A stretch of DNA of 64,000 nt, taken from Noviherbaspirillum saxi. GTDB taxonomy: Bacteria; Pseudomonadota; Gammaproteobacteria; Burkholderiales; Burkholderiaceae_D. The notes beneath the pieces were generated by a model, which was not told the origin of the DNA, ran no database searches, and saw nothing but the letters and a program-made list of their open reading frames with translations. A program made the position numbers and the translations under genes. Location of the stretch: the NCBI RefSeq assembly GCF_003591035.1, contig NZ_QYUO01000001.1:248001-312000 (forward strand), read 5' to 3'. Positions 8,499 through 17,939 of the stretch are shown here, one piece after another (the stretch's first letter is position 1; the number at the start of each line of letters is the position of its first letter).

Positions 8499-9953
8499 CT
8501 ACCAGCCGCCGCCCAGCGAGCGGATCAGCGCGACCGTCGTGGTGGCGCGTGAACCGCGCAATTGCACGGCGCTGCGCTCGACTGCCGCCAGATTGCGCTG
8601 GGCGTCGAGCAGTTCCAGATAACTCGAGCGTCCTGCGGTGTACAGCTTGTTCGCCAGATCGGCCGATCGTCTGGCCGACGCAAGCGCTTCATCGATCGCC
8701 TCGGCCTGTCCGGCCAAAGTGCGCAAGCCAACCAGGTTGTCTTCGACTTCGGCAAACGCGGCCAGCACGCTTTGCCGATAGCCGGCCACCGATTCTTCCA
8801 GCGCGGCCTGGCTGCGCACGATATTGGCTTGCGTGCGGCCACCGTCGATCACCGGCAGCGACAGCAGCGCGCCGATCACCCAGCTGCGGCTGCTCCACTT
8901 GAACAGATCCGACAAATCGTCCGATTCGCCGCCCCCGGCGCCGGTCAGCCGCAACGCGGGAAACATCGCCGAGCGCGCCACGCCGATCCGTGCGTTCGCC
9001 GCGACCATCGCACGCTGCGCGGCCGCGATATCCGGTCGCCGTTCCAGCAAGGCCGAGGGCAAGCCGGCCGGAATGCCGGGTAACCGCGACGACGCGAGCA
9101 GCGGATTGCTGCTGGCGCCGAATGCCGCTGCCGGACGGCCGAGCAATACCGCCAGCGCATGTTCCAGCTGGGCGCGCTGCCGTTCCAGCGCGATCGCTTC
9201 GGAGCGTATCGTCGACAGTTCGGTGCGCGCGCGCGACACGTCCAGTTCCCCAACATCGCCCAGGTCGTAGCGGCGCTGGTTGATGCGCACATTTTCATCG
9301 CGCAGCCGCACCGTCTCGTTCAGGAACGACAGCTCGGCATCGGCCGCGCGCAGCCGGAAATAGGTCTGCGCGACATCGGCTTGCAAGGCCAGCAGCACCG
9401 AGCGGTAGGTCGCTTCGCTGGCCGCTGCATCCGCCTGAGCGGCGCTGACGTTGTTGCCCACCCGTCCGAACAGGTCGACTTCATAACTGGCGGTCAACCG
9501 CCCTTGCCAGACCGTTGCCGGGGCGACCGCCGTGCCTGCCGGCAGACCGCGCGATAGCGCCGAGTTGCGCAAGCGTTGCGGACCAAATTCCGCATTCACG
9601 GCTGGCATGCGATCGGCTTCGGCGACGCCGGCAATCGCGCGTGCCTGCTTGACCCGTGCGGCGGCGGCGGCGAGGTTGGCATTGGCCGCGGTGGCGTCGG
9701 CGATCAGCTTGTCGAGCGTGCTGTCGTTGAAGGCTTTCCACCATTCGCCGCGCGGCTGGGCTTCGGCGGGCTCGGCCGGCTTCCAGCGCGCGGCATCGGC
9801 CATGTTCGCCTCCTTGAAACCGGACGGGATCTCGATATCCGGCGCGCGCAATTCCGGTGCCGCGCATCCCGCCAGAACCATGGCCGCCAGCAACGGCGTC
9901 AGCAGTTTCGGAAACAAGGTATTCATCTTCATGTCATCCATCGTTATCCACAT
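8499..9953 (-). CDS. Outer membrane channel lipoprotein of RND efflux system (OprM/OprC type)
   Basis: The product is up to 484 aa. The N-terminus contains a lipoprotein signal with lipobox LAGC (MNTLFPKLLTPLLAAMVLAG before the cysteine). The start is uncertain: ATGs at 9953, 9941, 9932 and 9926 are all in frame, and the first directly abuts the pump stop codon. The body has the two repeated outer membrane factor domains, with segments such as YEVDLFGRVGNNVSAAQADA and ERRPDIAAAQRAMVAANARI typical of the NodT subfamily. It is the last gene of the efflux operon and would complete a tripartite pump across both membranes. Confidence 0.92.
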   Translation of the reverse strand: MWITMDDMKMNTLFPKLLTPLLAAMVLAGCAAPELRAPDIEIPSGFKEANMADAARWKPAEPAEAQPRGEWWKAFNDSTLDKLIADATAANANLAAAAARVKQARAIAGVAEADRMPAVNAEFGPQRLRNSALSRGLPAGTAVAPATVWQGRLTASYEVDLFGRVGNNVSAAQADAAASEATYRSVLLALQADVAQTYFRLRAADAELSFLNETVRLRDENVRINQRRYDLGDVGELDVSRARTELSTIRSEAIALERQRAQLEHALAVLLGRPAAAFGASSNPLLASSRLPGIPAGLPSALLERRPDIAAAQRAMVAANARIGVARSAMFPALRLTGAGGGESDDLSDLFKWSSRSWVIGALLSLPVIDGGRTQANIVRSQAALEESVAGYRQSVLAAFAEVEDNLVGLRTLAGQAEAIDEALASARRSADLANKLYTAGRSSYLELLDAQRNLAAVERSAVQLRGSRATTTVALIRSLGGGW

Positions 9954-12900
9954 TTACGCGACTCCCTTCGAAGCGGATTCAACTGTCGGAACAGGTTTTT
10001 CCAGTCGCTTCGCAAGATTGCGCAACAGCACATAAAACACCGGTGTCAGGAACAGACCGAACAGCGTCACGCCCAGCATGCCGGCGAACACCGCGACGCC
10101 CATCGCGTGGCGCATTTCCGCGCCGGCACCGGTGGAAAACACCAGCGGTACCACCCCCATGATGAACGCGATCGAGGTCATCAGGATCGGACGCAGGCGC
10201 AGGCGGCAGGCTTCCAGCGCGGCTTGCACTACGGTGCGTCCATGGTCTTCCAGTTCCCGTGCGAATTCCACGATCAGAATCGCGTTCTTCGACGCCAGTC
10301 CGACCAGTACGAACAGCGCGATCTGCGTGAAGATGTTGTTGTCGCCGCCGGTCAGCTTGACGCCGAGCAGTGCGCACAGGATCGACATCGGCACGATCAG
10401 GATCACCGCCAGCGGCAGGGTCCAGCTTTCGTACTGCGCAGCCAGCACCAGGAAGACCAGCAGCACGCACAGTGGGAACACGATCACCATGGTGTTGCCC
10501 GCCAGGATTTCCTGATAGGTCAGGTCGGTCCACTCGTAAGTGATGCCCTTGGGCAGAACTTCCTGCGCGATCTTTTCCATGGCTGCCTGTGCCTGTCCGC
10601 TCGATACGCCGGGCGCCGCACCGCCATTGATGTCGGCCGACACATAGGCGTTGTAGCGCTGCACGCGGTCGGGACCATAGCTGTCCTTCACGCGCATCAG
10701 CGACGACAGCGGAATCATTTCGCCCTTGTTGTTACGCACCTTCAGCTGCGCGATATCTTCCGCATGCGAACGATAGGGCGCGTCAGCCTGCACCTTGACC
10801 TGATAGGTACGGCCGAACTGGTTGAAGTCGTTCACATACAGCGAGCCGAGATTGATCTGCAGCGTCTGGTAGATCGTCGCCAAAGGCACTCCGAGTTGCT
10901 TGGCCTTGGTGCGGTCGATGTCGGCGAACAGTTGCGGCACATTGATTTGGAAGCTGGAAAACACGCCCGCCAGTTCCGGTGTCTGCCACGCTTTCATCTG
11001 CAGTGCCTGCACTGCCTTGTACAACTCGTCATAGCCGAGATTGGCGCGGTCCTCGATCATCAGCTTGAAGCCGCCGATGGTGCCCAGGCCGTTGACCGGC
11101 GGCGGCGGGAATACCATGATGAAGGCATCCTCGATACTGCCGAGCTTGGCATTGATCTGCTGCGCAATCGCGGCACCCGATTGATCGGCGGAGGTGCGCT
11201 GGTCGAAAGCATCCAGCCCGAAGAACACGATGCCGGCGTTCGGCGCATTGGTAAAGCCGTTGATCGACAGGCCGGGGAACGCGATCGAATCCTTCACGCC
11301 CGGTACCGACTTTGCCACGTCCGACATGCGGCGAATCACGGCATCGGTACGATCGAGCGAGGCGGCATCCGGCAATTGCGCGAAGCCGACCAGATACTGC
11401 TTGTCCTGACCGGGCACGAAGCCGCTCGGCACTGCCTTGAACACGAACACCGCGGCCACGCCTAATACCGCATACACCACTAGTGCCATCGCCTTGCGGT
11501 TGAGCACGGTTTTCACGCCGCCTTCGTAGCGTTCCGACGCGCGGCCGAAGACCCGGTTGAACCAACCGAAGAAGCGGCCGAACACCTTGTCCATGCCGCG
11601 CGTCAGCGCATCCTTGGGCGCGTCATGCGGCTTGAGCAATGCGGCTGCGAGGGCCGGCGACAGTGTCAGCGAATTGAAGGCCGAAATCACGGTCGAGATC
11701 GCGATCGTCAGTGCGAACTGGCGATAGAACTGGCCGGACAGCCCGGACACGAAGGCGATCGGCACGAACACCGCGCACAGCACCAGCGCGATGGCGATGA
11801 TGGGACCGCTGACTTCCTTCATCGCCTGCACCGTCGCGTCGCGCGGTGACAGGCCTGCATGGATGTTGCGCTCGACGTTCTCGACCACCACGATCGCATC
11901 GTCGACCACGATACCGATCGCCAGCACCAGCCCGAACAGCGACAGCGTGTTGATCGAAAAGCCGAACAGCAGCAGCACGGCAAAGGTACCGACGATCGAG
12001 ACCGGCACCGCGACCAGCGGAATAATGGACGCGCGCCAGGTCTGCAGGAAGATAATGACCACCAGCACCACCAGCGCAATCGCTTCCAGCAGCGTATGAA
12101 TCACCGCGCGGATCGACTCGCGTACGAACTGCGTCGGGTCATACACCACGCTGTATTCGACGCCTTCGGGGAAGTCTTTCTTCAATTCTTCCATCTTGGC
12201 GCGCACGTCGGCCGAGAGTTGCAGTGCATTCGACTGAGGCGCTTCAAACACTGCAATCGCCGCAGCGGACTTGTTGTTGAGCAGCGAACGCAATGCATAG
12301 TCGGTGGAGCCAAGTTCTACGCGCGCCACATCCTTGAGCAGCGTGACCGAACCATCGGCGCCAGTGCGCACGATGATGTTGCCGAACTCTTCTTCCGATT
12401 GCAGACGGCCTTGCGTATTGACGGTCAGCTGGAATTCCGCATTCTTCGACGGCGCGGCACCGATCACGCCGGCCGCAACTTGCACGTTCTGTTCGCGGAT
12501 GGCGGACACGACATCGCCGGCGGTCATGCTGCGCGCGGCGATTTTTTGCGGGTCGAGCCAGACACGCATCGCGTAATCGCCTGCACCGAACAACAGGGTT
12601 TCACCCATGCCCGGAATGCGCGACAACTGGTCCTTGATGTTGAGCACCGCGTAGTTGCGCAGATAGACATCGTCATAGCGGCCGTTCGGCGATGACAGGT
12701 GCACCACCATGGTCAGGTTGGGCGAGCTCTTGACCGTGGTGACCCCGATCTGCCGCACTTCTTCCGGCAGGCGCGGCAATGCGCGCTGGACCCGGTTCTG
12801 TACCTGGGTTTCAGCTTGTTCGACATTGGTGCCGACCTTGAACGTCACGGTCAGCGCCAGCGCGCCATCCGAAGTCGCTTGCGAAGACATGTACAGCATG

Positions 12901-13127
12901 TTTTCCACGCCGTTGATCTGTTCTTCCAGCGGGCCGGCCACCGTTTCCGAAATGACTTTCGGATTGGCGCCGGGATACATCGCGCGTACCACGACCGAGG
13001 GCGGCACCACATCCGGATATTCGGAAATCGGCAATTTGAAAATGGCCAGCACACCGGCCACGAAGATCAGGATCGACAGGACTGCCGCGAAGATGGGCCG
13101 ATCGACAAAAAATCTGGAAAAGTTCAT
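9954..13127 (-). CDS. RND efflux pump inner membrane transporter (MexF/BpeF type)
   Basis: The product is 1057 aa, full length for the HAE1 family. The N-terminus MNFSRFFVDRPIFAAVLSIL and segments such as LPISEYPDVVPPSVVVRA and ENMLYMSSQATSDGALALTV are closest in character to MexF/BpeF. The proton-relay region GIVVDDAIVVVENVERNI, with paired Asp in the fourth membrane helix, is intact. The gene order lipase-like protein, adaptor, pump, channel with a divergent LysR gene matches the bpeT-llpE-bpeE-bpeF-oprC and ceoR-llpE-ceoA-ceoB-opcM operons of Burkholderia, whose pumps export chloramphenicol, trimethoprim and fluoroquinolones. Substrates here are inference. Confidence 0.95.
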   Translation of the reverse strand: MNFSRFFVDRPIFAAVLSILIFVAGVLAIFKLPISEYPDVVPPSVVVRAMYPGANPKVISETVAGPLEEQINGVENMLYMSSQATSDGALALTVTFKVGTNVEQAETQVQNRVQRALPRLPEEVRQIGVTTVKSSPNLTMVVHLSSPNGRYDDVYLRNYAVLNIKDQLSRIPGMGETLLFGAGDYAMRVWLDPQKIAARSMTAGDVVSAIREQNVQVAAGVIGAAPSKNAEFQLTVNTQGRLQSEEEFGNIIVRTGADGSVTLLKDVARVELGSTDYALRSLLNNKSAAAIAVFEAPQSNALQLSADVRAKMEELKKDFPEGVEYSVVYDPTQFVRESIRAVIHTLLEAIALVVLVVIIFLQTWRASIIPLVAVPVSIVGTFAVLLLFGFSINTLSLFGLVLAIGIVVDDAIVVVENVERNIHAGLSPRDATVQAMKEVSGPIIAIALVLCAVFVPIAFVSGLSGQFYRQFALTIAISTVISAFNSLTLSPALAAALLKPHDAPKDALTRGMDKVFGRFFGWFNRVFGRASERYEGGVKTVLNRKAMALVVYAVLGVAAVFVFKAVPSGFVPGQDKQYLVGFAQLPDAASLDRTDAVIRRMSDVAKSVPGVKDSIAFPGLSINGFTNAPNAGIVFFGLDAFDQRTSADQSGAAIAQQINAKLGSIEDAFIMVFPPPPVNGLGTIGGFKLMIEDRANLGYDELYKAVQALQMKAWQTPELAGVFSSFQINVPQLFADIDRTKAKQLGVPLATIYQTLQINLGSLYVNDFNQFGRTYQVKVQADAPYRSHAEDIAQLKVRNNKGEMIPLSSLMRVKDSYGPDRVQRYNAYVSADINGGAAPGVSSGQAQAAMEKIAQEVLPKGITYEWTDLTYQEILAGNTMVIVFPLCVLLVFLVLAAQYESWTLPLAVILIVPMSILCALLGVKLTGGDNNIFTQIALFVLVGLASKNAILIVEFARELEDHGRTVVQAALEACRLRLRPILMTSIAFIMGVVPLVFSTGAGAEMRHAMGVAVFAGMLGVTLFGLFLTPVFYVLLRNLAKRLEKPVPTVESASKGVA

Positions 13128-13385
13128 GTTCGTTCTCTCTGGAGAGTCACTGTTTCGCCTTCGGCGACAGGCATGCGCCGGGATTGGCCGGTTGCCGGTA
13201 TCGCTTGAAGGTCAGGCGAAGGTCAGGCATTAATGCGGTTTGGCGACAGGAAGACAGCCGGCTGTCTCGATAGGGAGAAGCCGGAACGCGGTCAGTAAAG
13301 CATCGGTATTGCGCGGCCCGGTGTTCAGTGCATCGATGAAAACCGGGCTGCCGGGCGTGTTATTCGCTGTCGAAAGCCGAAGACG
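13128..13385. other. 258-bp gap inside the efflux operon, no gene seen
   Basis: The stretch separates the adaptor and pump genes. I see no convincing reading frame. It holds a perfect 14-bp palindrome GACAGCCGGCTGTC at 13253-13266 and a short direct repeat of AAGGTCAGGC near 13209-13230. It could hold an internal promoter or processing site, but nothing decisive is visible. Confidence 0.4.
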
Positions 13386-14609
13386 TCAGGATTTCGTCGT
13401 GTCGTCCTCTTTCTTTTCCGCCTTTTGCTCGCCCCTGGCGGGTGCGCCGGTCACGGCCGCTTCCATCGGCACTGTTTGCGCGGTGACCGGGGCGCCGGGA
13501 CGCACGCGCTGCAAGCCGTTGACGACCACCTTTTCGCCGGGCTTCACGCCATCGCGCACCACGCGCAAGCCATCGATCACCGGGCCCAGAGTCACCGGCC
13601 GGTATTCAGCCTTGCCCTCGGTGTTCACCACGTAGACGAACTTACGATTCTGGTCGGTGCCGACCGCGCGGTCGGAAATCAAGGCCGCATTGGTCTGCTT
13701 GCCGCTGCCATTGCCGCTGGCCAGCTGCACACGCGCAAACAATCCGGGCGCCAGCGCATTGTCGGCATTCTTGAACATTGCGCGCATCCTGACACTGCCG
13801 GTGGCCGGATCGACCCGGTTGTCGACGAATTCGAGCTTGCCTTCATGCGGGAAGCCGGTTTCATTCGCCAGGCCGATGCGCACGGTGACCGGCTGGCCGT
13901 TGCGCGCCTGGGCGCCAACCCGCAGGAAGGTATCTTCGTCGCCATCGAAGCTGGCATAGATCGGATTGTTCGACACCACCGACGTCAGCACCACGCTGCC
14001 ATCGACCAGGTTGCCGGTCGTGACTTCAGCCTTGCTGACGCGGCCATTGATCGGCGAATGCACCTGGGTAAAGCTCAGGTTCAGCTTCGCTGCTTCATAC
14101 GCGGCTTGCGCGGCGCGCGCGGTGGCATCGAGTTCTTTTACGCTGGACGCTTTTTCGTCGGCTTCGCGCTGCGCAATCGCCTTGTCGGCGACCAGTTTCT
14201 CGGCGCGTGCCAGTTCCAGCTTCGCGAGATCGGCCTTGGCGCGTGCCGCCAGTGCGGCGGCTTCGGTACGGCTGGCTTCTGCCTGGTAAGGGCGCGGGTC
14301 GATCACGAACAGCACCTCGCCCTTTTTCACTTCGGCGCCCGGCTTGAAGTTGACCGAAGCGATGAAGCCAGAGACGCGCGGACGGATATCGACGCGGTCG
14401 ACCGCTTCCAGACGGCCGGAAAATTCTTGCGTTTCGGTGATCGATTTTTCCAGCACCTCCGCGGCCGAGATCGGTGGGCCGCCGTCGGGCTTGGGCGCTT
14501 CCTGTGCAGAGGGCTGTCCGCAACCGGACAGGATGAAGGCCGCTGCCGCGCTCAACGCAAGCACTGCCGGCAGGCGGCGGAAATTGGAAAGATAAGGATG
14601 TTGTTTCAT
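13386..14609 (-). CDS. RND efflux periplasmic adaptor lipoprotein (MFP)
   Basis: The product is 407 aa with a lipobox LSGC near residue 30 after a hydrophobic signal. The expected order is present: barrel-sandwich strands (RVDIRPRVSGFIASVNFKPG), a long alpha-helical hairpin rich in Ala/Glu/Lys (about residues 105-165), the returning lipoyl-like strand (VHSPINGRVSKAEVTTGNLV), then beta-barrel and membrane-proximal domains. A polar Lys/Glu-rich tail ends the protein. It joins the inner membrane pump to the outer membrane channel. Its gene follows the lipase-like gene after 69 bp. Confidence 0.93.
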   Translation of the reverse strand: MKQHPYLSNFRRLPAVLALSAAAAFILSGCGQPSAQEAPKPDGGPPISAAEVLEKSITETQEFSGRLEAVDRVDIRPRVSGFIASVNFKPGAEVKKGEVLFVIDPRPYQAEASRTEAAALAARAKADLAKLELARAEKLVADKAIAQREADEKASSVKELDATARAAQAAYEAAKLNLSFTQVHSPINGRVSKAEVTTGNLVDGSVVLTSVVSNNPIYASFDGDEDTFLRVGAQARNGQPVTVRIGLANETGFPHEGKLEFVDNRVDPATGSVRMRAMFKNADNALAPGLFARVQLASGNGSGKQTNAALISDRAVGTDQNRKFVYVVNTEGKAEYRPVTLGPVIDGLRVVRDGVKPGEKVVVNGLQRVRPGAPVTAQTVPMEAAVTGAPARGEQKAEKKEDDTTKS

Positions 14610-14678
14610 GTTCTTGTTCCTTTGGATCTGTAACTGGGTATATCGAAAACCAGTGTCAAGCCTCCCGCAATGGGAAGG

Positions 14679-15548
14679 TCAAGCAGTATTCTGAGCAGCG
14701 TCTAGCCCGGCGATGAATGCCGTGACTTCATGCAACGCGATTTCCTTGCGGGCGCAGCTACATCGCGCATGCGGATCCTGCAGTTCGATCGCCGGTAATC
14801 TGCGTACGACGCTCGTGACGCCGGACGCCTGCAGCTTCGCGCCATATTGTTCGGCTTCGTCGCGCAACGGATCGTCGTCCGCCGACAGGATCAGCGCCGG
14901 CGGCAAACCCTTGGTGCGGCTCGATTGCAGCGGCGACGCATACGGATGGGCACGGTCGATCGCATGCGGCAGGTAGCCGCGATAACTCATCGCGCAGGCG
15001 TTGGCCGCGACGATGCCGCCGTTTGCCGCCTCCACCTTGCGCATCGAACAGCTTGTCAGGCCGGGATCCAGCATCGGCATCATCAGGATCTGCGCCGCCA
15101 GCGCCGGGCCGTTGCGGTCACGTGCCATCAGCGCCGCCACCGCTGCCAGATTGCCGCCGGCTTCCAGTCCCGCCACGATCAGGCGCGGGTTCTTCCAGGT
15201 CTTGCGCTTGCAATAGCGCCCGCCCCACGCCAGTACCGCATGCGCATCTTCGGCCGCGGCCGGGAATGGCCGCTCGCTTGCCAGCGTGTAGCTCGATCCG
15301 AGCACCGTATAACCGGTGCGCGCGGCCAGCACGCGCATGAAGATATCCGCCATTTCCAGTTCGTCGGTGACAAAGCCGCCGCCTGGAAAATACACAATCA
15401 AACCTTCGGCCACGGCCCCATCGGGAACGTAGAGCCGGGCATCGAGTTCCCGTTGCGCGCCCTTGATCGCTTGCGCACGCATTTTTACGCCGGCAATTTC
15501 CGCTTCCAGTTCTGGCGGAATGTCGTCTTCGCTCTGGTTCTGTACCAT
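14679..15548 (-). CDS. LlpE-like alpha/beta hydrolase-fold protein, probably catalytically inactive
   Basis: The product is 289 aa and resembles the hormone-sensitive-lipase type hydrolase family (LIVYFPGGGFVTDELEMADI, FPAAAEDAHAVLAW, LILSADDDPLRDEAEQYG). In active members the nucleophile elbow reads GDSAGG; here the same place reads GLEAGG (residues 127-132), so Glu replaces the catalytic Ser. The oxyanion HGGG is PGGG (residues 55-58). The acid DDDPLRDE is kept. It is the first gene of the efflux operon, the position of llpE in Burkholderia, where its role is unclear. The intact fold with lost nucleophile suggests a binding or structural role. Confidence 0.85.
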   Translation of the reverse strand: MVQNQSEDDIPPELEAEIAGVKMRAQAIKGAQRELDARLYVPDGAVAEGLIVYFPGGGFVTDELEMADIFMRVLAARTGYTVLGSSYTLASERPFPAAAEDAHAVLAWGGRYCKRKTWKNPRLIVAGLEAGGNLAAVAALMARDRNGPALAAQILMMPMLDPGLTSCSMRKVEAANGGIVAANACAMSYRGYLPHAIDRAHPYASPLQSSRTKGLPPALILSADDDPLRDEAEQYGAKLQASGVTSVVRRLPAIELQDPHARCSCARKEIALHEVTAFIAGLDAAQNTA

Positions 15549-15638
15549 GGCTATCTCCGCATTGCTGCTTTTGCTTACCGTGAGGCGGACTATAGCTTTG
15601 TTCTACAATGTAAATAAATAGCAATAAACCGAATTGAC

Positions 15639-15656
15639 TGTTCAGGTTCCTGAACA
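15639..15656. promoter_or_regulatory. Perfect 18-bp palindrome, likely LysR operator
   Basis: TGTTCAGGTTCCTGAACA has perfect 8-bp arms around TT. It contains the T-N11-A pattern of LysR-type sites and sits in the 232-bp gap between the LysR gene and the efflux operon. It is the strongest candidate for the regulator's site; binding is inferred. Confidence 0.7.
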
Positions 15657-15780
15657 ATCGTTTCATATTCTTGTCACGAACCGGCGCGATGCGAGGGCTG
15701 GAATACTTGTGACTGTTGTTTGCAGGGCCGGCCGTCCACCAGACGGACTCCCTGTTCCTGTAAATCGAAGGGAGATCCCC

Positions 15781-16794
15781 ATGGATAAATTGCAGGCAAT
15801 GGAAGTGTTTGTGCAAGTCGTCGATAGCGGCGGCTTCACACGCGCGTCGGAAAACCTGCAGCTGCCGAAGGCAACGGTATCGACGCTGATCCGCAACCTG
15901 GAAACCCGGCTTGCGGTCAAGCTGCTCAACCGCACCACTCGCCATGTCAGCGTCACGGCAGATGGCGCCGCTTACTATGAACGTTGCCTGAGCATTCTGG
16001 CCGATGTGCACGATGCCGAGGAATCCTTGTCCCGTACTCGTGCCAGCCCGAGCGGACGCTTGCGGGTCGATGTGCCGACCGGCATGGGGCGTGGCGTAAT
16101 CATTCCTGCTCTGCCGCAATTTTTCGAGCGTTATCCCGATATCGAACTGGAAATCGGCTGCAGCGACCGTCTGGTCGACTTGATCGAGGAAGGGGTGGAT
16201 TGCGCGGTGCGCGGCGGCGAGCTGGCCGATTCCAGCCTGATTGCACGGCGGGTCGGCATGCTGCATTTCATTACTTGCGCTGCGCCATCCTATCTGGCGC
16301 GGTTTGGTCGTCCGCTGCATCCGAACGACTTGCTGCAGCATCGCTGCGTCAACTATTTTTCAGCCAAGACTGGCAAGATTTACGAATGGGATTTCGCCCG
16401 CGATGGCGAACGTTTCCAGATCCGCGTGCCAGGCCGGGTCGCGGTCAACGATTCCGACGCCTATATAGCAGCCGGTTTGTCGGGAATGGGGATTGCGCAG
16501 ATGTCGCTGTTTGCGGTCCAGCCGATGCTGGCGTCGGGCGAACTGGAACTGGTGCTGGAAGACTGGTGCGTCGATCCGATCCCGTTGCACGTGGTCTATC
16601 CGCACAACCGGCATTTGTCGGCCAAAGTGCGCGTATTCGTGGAATGGATTGCGGAATTGTTTGCGGCGCAAGACGGTTTGCAGAATGGCGAACTGCGTTG
16701 CCCGACCATGCCGGGCGCCATCAAGACCAGGAGCAAGACGGCGGCGCCTCTGATGCTATCGCCGCAGAGGGAGCCGCAATCCAATAACGCCTAA
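15781..16794 (+). CDS. LysR-family regulator divergent from the efflux operon (BpeT/CeoR-like position)
   Basis: The product is 337 aa from the ATG at 15781 (MDKLQAMEVFVQVVDSGGFT); the frame is open upstream but this is the standard LysR N-terminus and follows AGGGAGATCCCC. A winged helix-turn-helix covers residues 1-60 (FTRASENLQLPKATVSTLIR), and a periplasmic-binding-like effector domain about residues 90-300. The C-terminal tail after residue 300 is longer than usual. By position it should control the RND operon in response to a small molecule, as BpeT and CeoR do. Confidence 0.92.
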   Translation: MDKLQAMEVFVQVVDSGGFTRASENLQLPKATVSTLIRNLETRLAVKLLNRTTRHVSVTADGAAYYERCLSILADVHDAEESLSRTRASPSGRLRVDVPTGMGRGVIIPALPQFFERYPDIELEIGCSDRLVDLIEEGVDCAVRGGELADSSLIARRVGMLHFITCAAPSYLARFGRPLHPNDLLQHRCVNYFSAKTGKIYEWDFARDGERFQIRVPGRVAVNDSDAYIAAGLSGMGIAQMSLFAVQPMLASGELELVLEDWCVDPIPLHVVYPHNRHLSAKVRVFVEWIAELFAAQDGLQNGELRCPTMPGAIKTRSKTAAPLMLSPQREPQSNNA

Positions 16795-16795
16795 A

Positions 16796-17632
16796 TCATG
16801 CAACTGCCATCTGTTGCCCGGCCGCGCGCTTCTTTGCGGCTTCGGTCTTGTTGCGCAGACGGGATGGCGGCAAGCGGCGCAGCGTGCGCAGCGATTGCAA
16901 GTCATGAATCATGATGGCGCGCTGGTCGACCGAAATCATGCCGATCGCATTGAATGCCGAAAAGGTACGGCTGACGGTTTCCAGGGTCAAACCGAGATAA
17001 TTGCCGATTTCCTGGCGTGTCATGCGCAGGTTGAACTGGCTGCCGGAGTAGCCCATTTCAGCAAAGCGCTCGGACAGGAAGACCAGGAAGCGGGCCACGC
17101 GTGCCTCGGCGCTCAGCGAACCGAGAGTGCCGACCATTGCCTGTTCGCGCACCAGTTCGCGGCTCATTACGCCATAGATCGCGGCTTCCAGTTCCGCATG
17201 GGTACGGCCCAGTGTGGAAAAGGTCTTGAACGGCACCAGGATCACATCGCAGTTGGTCAGCGCGACGGTTTCGGTCGAATACTGTTTGCGATGGATGCCA
17301 TCGATGCCGAACATGTCGCCCTTCATCGGGAAGCCGAGCACCTGCTCGTTGCCCAGTTCATCGATCATCACTGTCTTCAGGAAACCGGAGTTGACGATGT
17401 ACAGCATGTCGAACGGCTGACCGATGGTGTGGATGCGCTGGCCAGCCTTGAACTGCATGTGCTGGAACTGGAAGTCATCATTGACGATGCGTGCCGAGAT
17501 GCGCAGCAGGTCGCACACTTCCTTGAGGCTGGACCACAGTTTGGCCTGACGCTGCCAGGAGGTACCGGAGGGCGAAGGCGTTGCCAGCGAAACGGTATTG
17601 GAACGTAGATCGGTCATGGGCGAAGTCAACAT
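16796..17632 (-). CDS. Crp/Fnr-family transcriptional regulator lacking the Fe-S cysteines
   Basis: The product is 278 aa from the ATG at 17632, preceded by AAAGGTATAGCA; a longer in-frame start at 17683 has no better site. A cyclic-nucleotide-binding-type beta roll (residues about 50-165) is followed by the long dimer helix and a winged helix domain with the FNR-type recognition helix LTLETVSRTFSAF (E-xx-SR), so an FNR-like TTGAT half-site is expected. The N-terminal cysteine cluster of true FNR is absent; only one Cys lies in that region. The C-terminus is extended by a Lys/Arg-rich tail. The signal it senses cannot be read from the sequence. Confidence 0.9.
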   Translation of the reverse strand: MLTSPMTDLRSNTVSLATPSPSGTSWQRQAKLWSSLKEVCDLLRISARIVNDDFQFQHMQFKAGQRIHTIGQPFDMLYIVNSGFLKTVMIDELGNEQVLGFPMKGDMFGIDGIHRKQYSTETVALTNCDVILVPFKTFSTLGRTHAELEAAIYGVMSRELVREQAMVGTLGSLSAEARVARFLVFLSERFAEMGYSGSQFNLRMTRQEIGNYLGLTLETVSRTFSAFNAIGMISVDQRAIMIHDLQSLRTLRRLPPSRLRNKTEAAKKRAAGQQMAVA

Positions 17633-17939
17633 TGCTATACCTTTTTGAAATAGTTGGTGGTTGTTCTTCGTCACAAACATCATTTGCGACGCGGCAATCA
17701 GTGGTTGAGATTATGTCTATTCAACTGACTGCTGGAAATCAGCGAGAGGATGATTAGCAATGTCGGTGCTCAGACCGGTTCTATCGGATTATTCCTACAT
17801 GCTCGATAACATCTTGTTGCCGCAAGGAATCTATGCTGTAGAGAATGTCAGCTCGACCATGTTTTTGGACGTGGTCTTAGCCTTGATTTGAAAGGGATTT
17901 TTAGAGCGAGGATGAAGAAGGCAGGAGCGTTACGACTTG
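17633..17939. other. 307-bp intergenic region with one candidate micro-ORF
   Basis: The region upstream of the Crp/Fnr gene should hold its promoter. On the plus strand, 17760-17891 encodes a 43-residue frame (MSVLRPVLSDYSYMLDNILL at its start, ending LDVVLALI) preceded by a weak GAGAGG site. Codon choice is not extreme, but the evidence for translation is slight. Confidence 0.25.

Noticed and set aside
9576..11465. Open frame of 629 codons on the plus strand
   Set aside because: It is antisense to the end of the RND pump and the channel gene; composition (His/Arg/Gln-rich) is that of a shadow frame.
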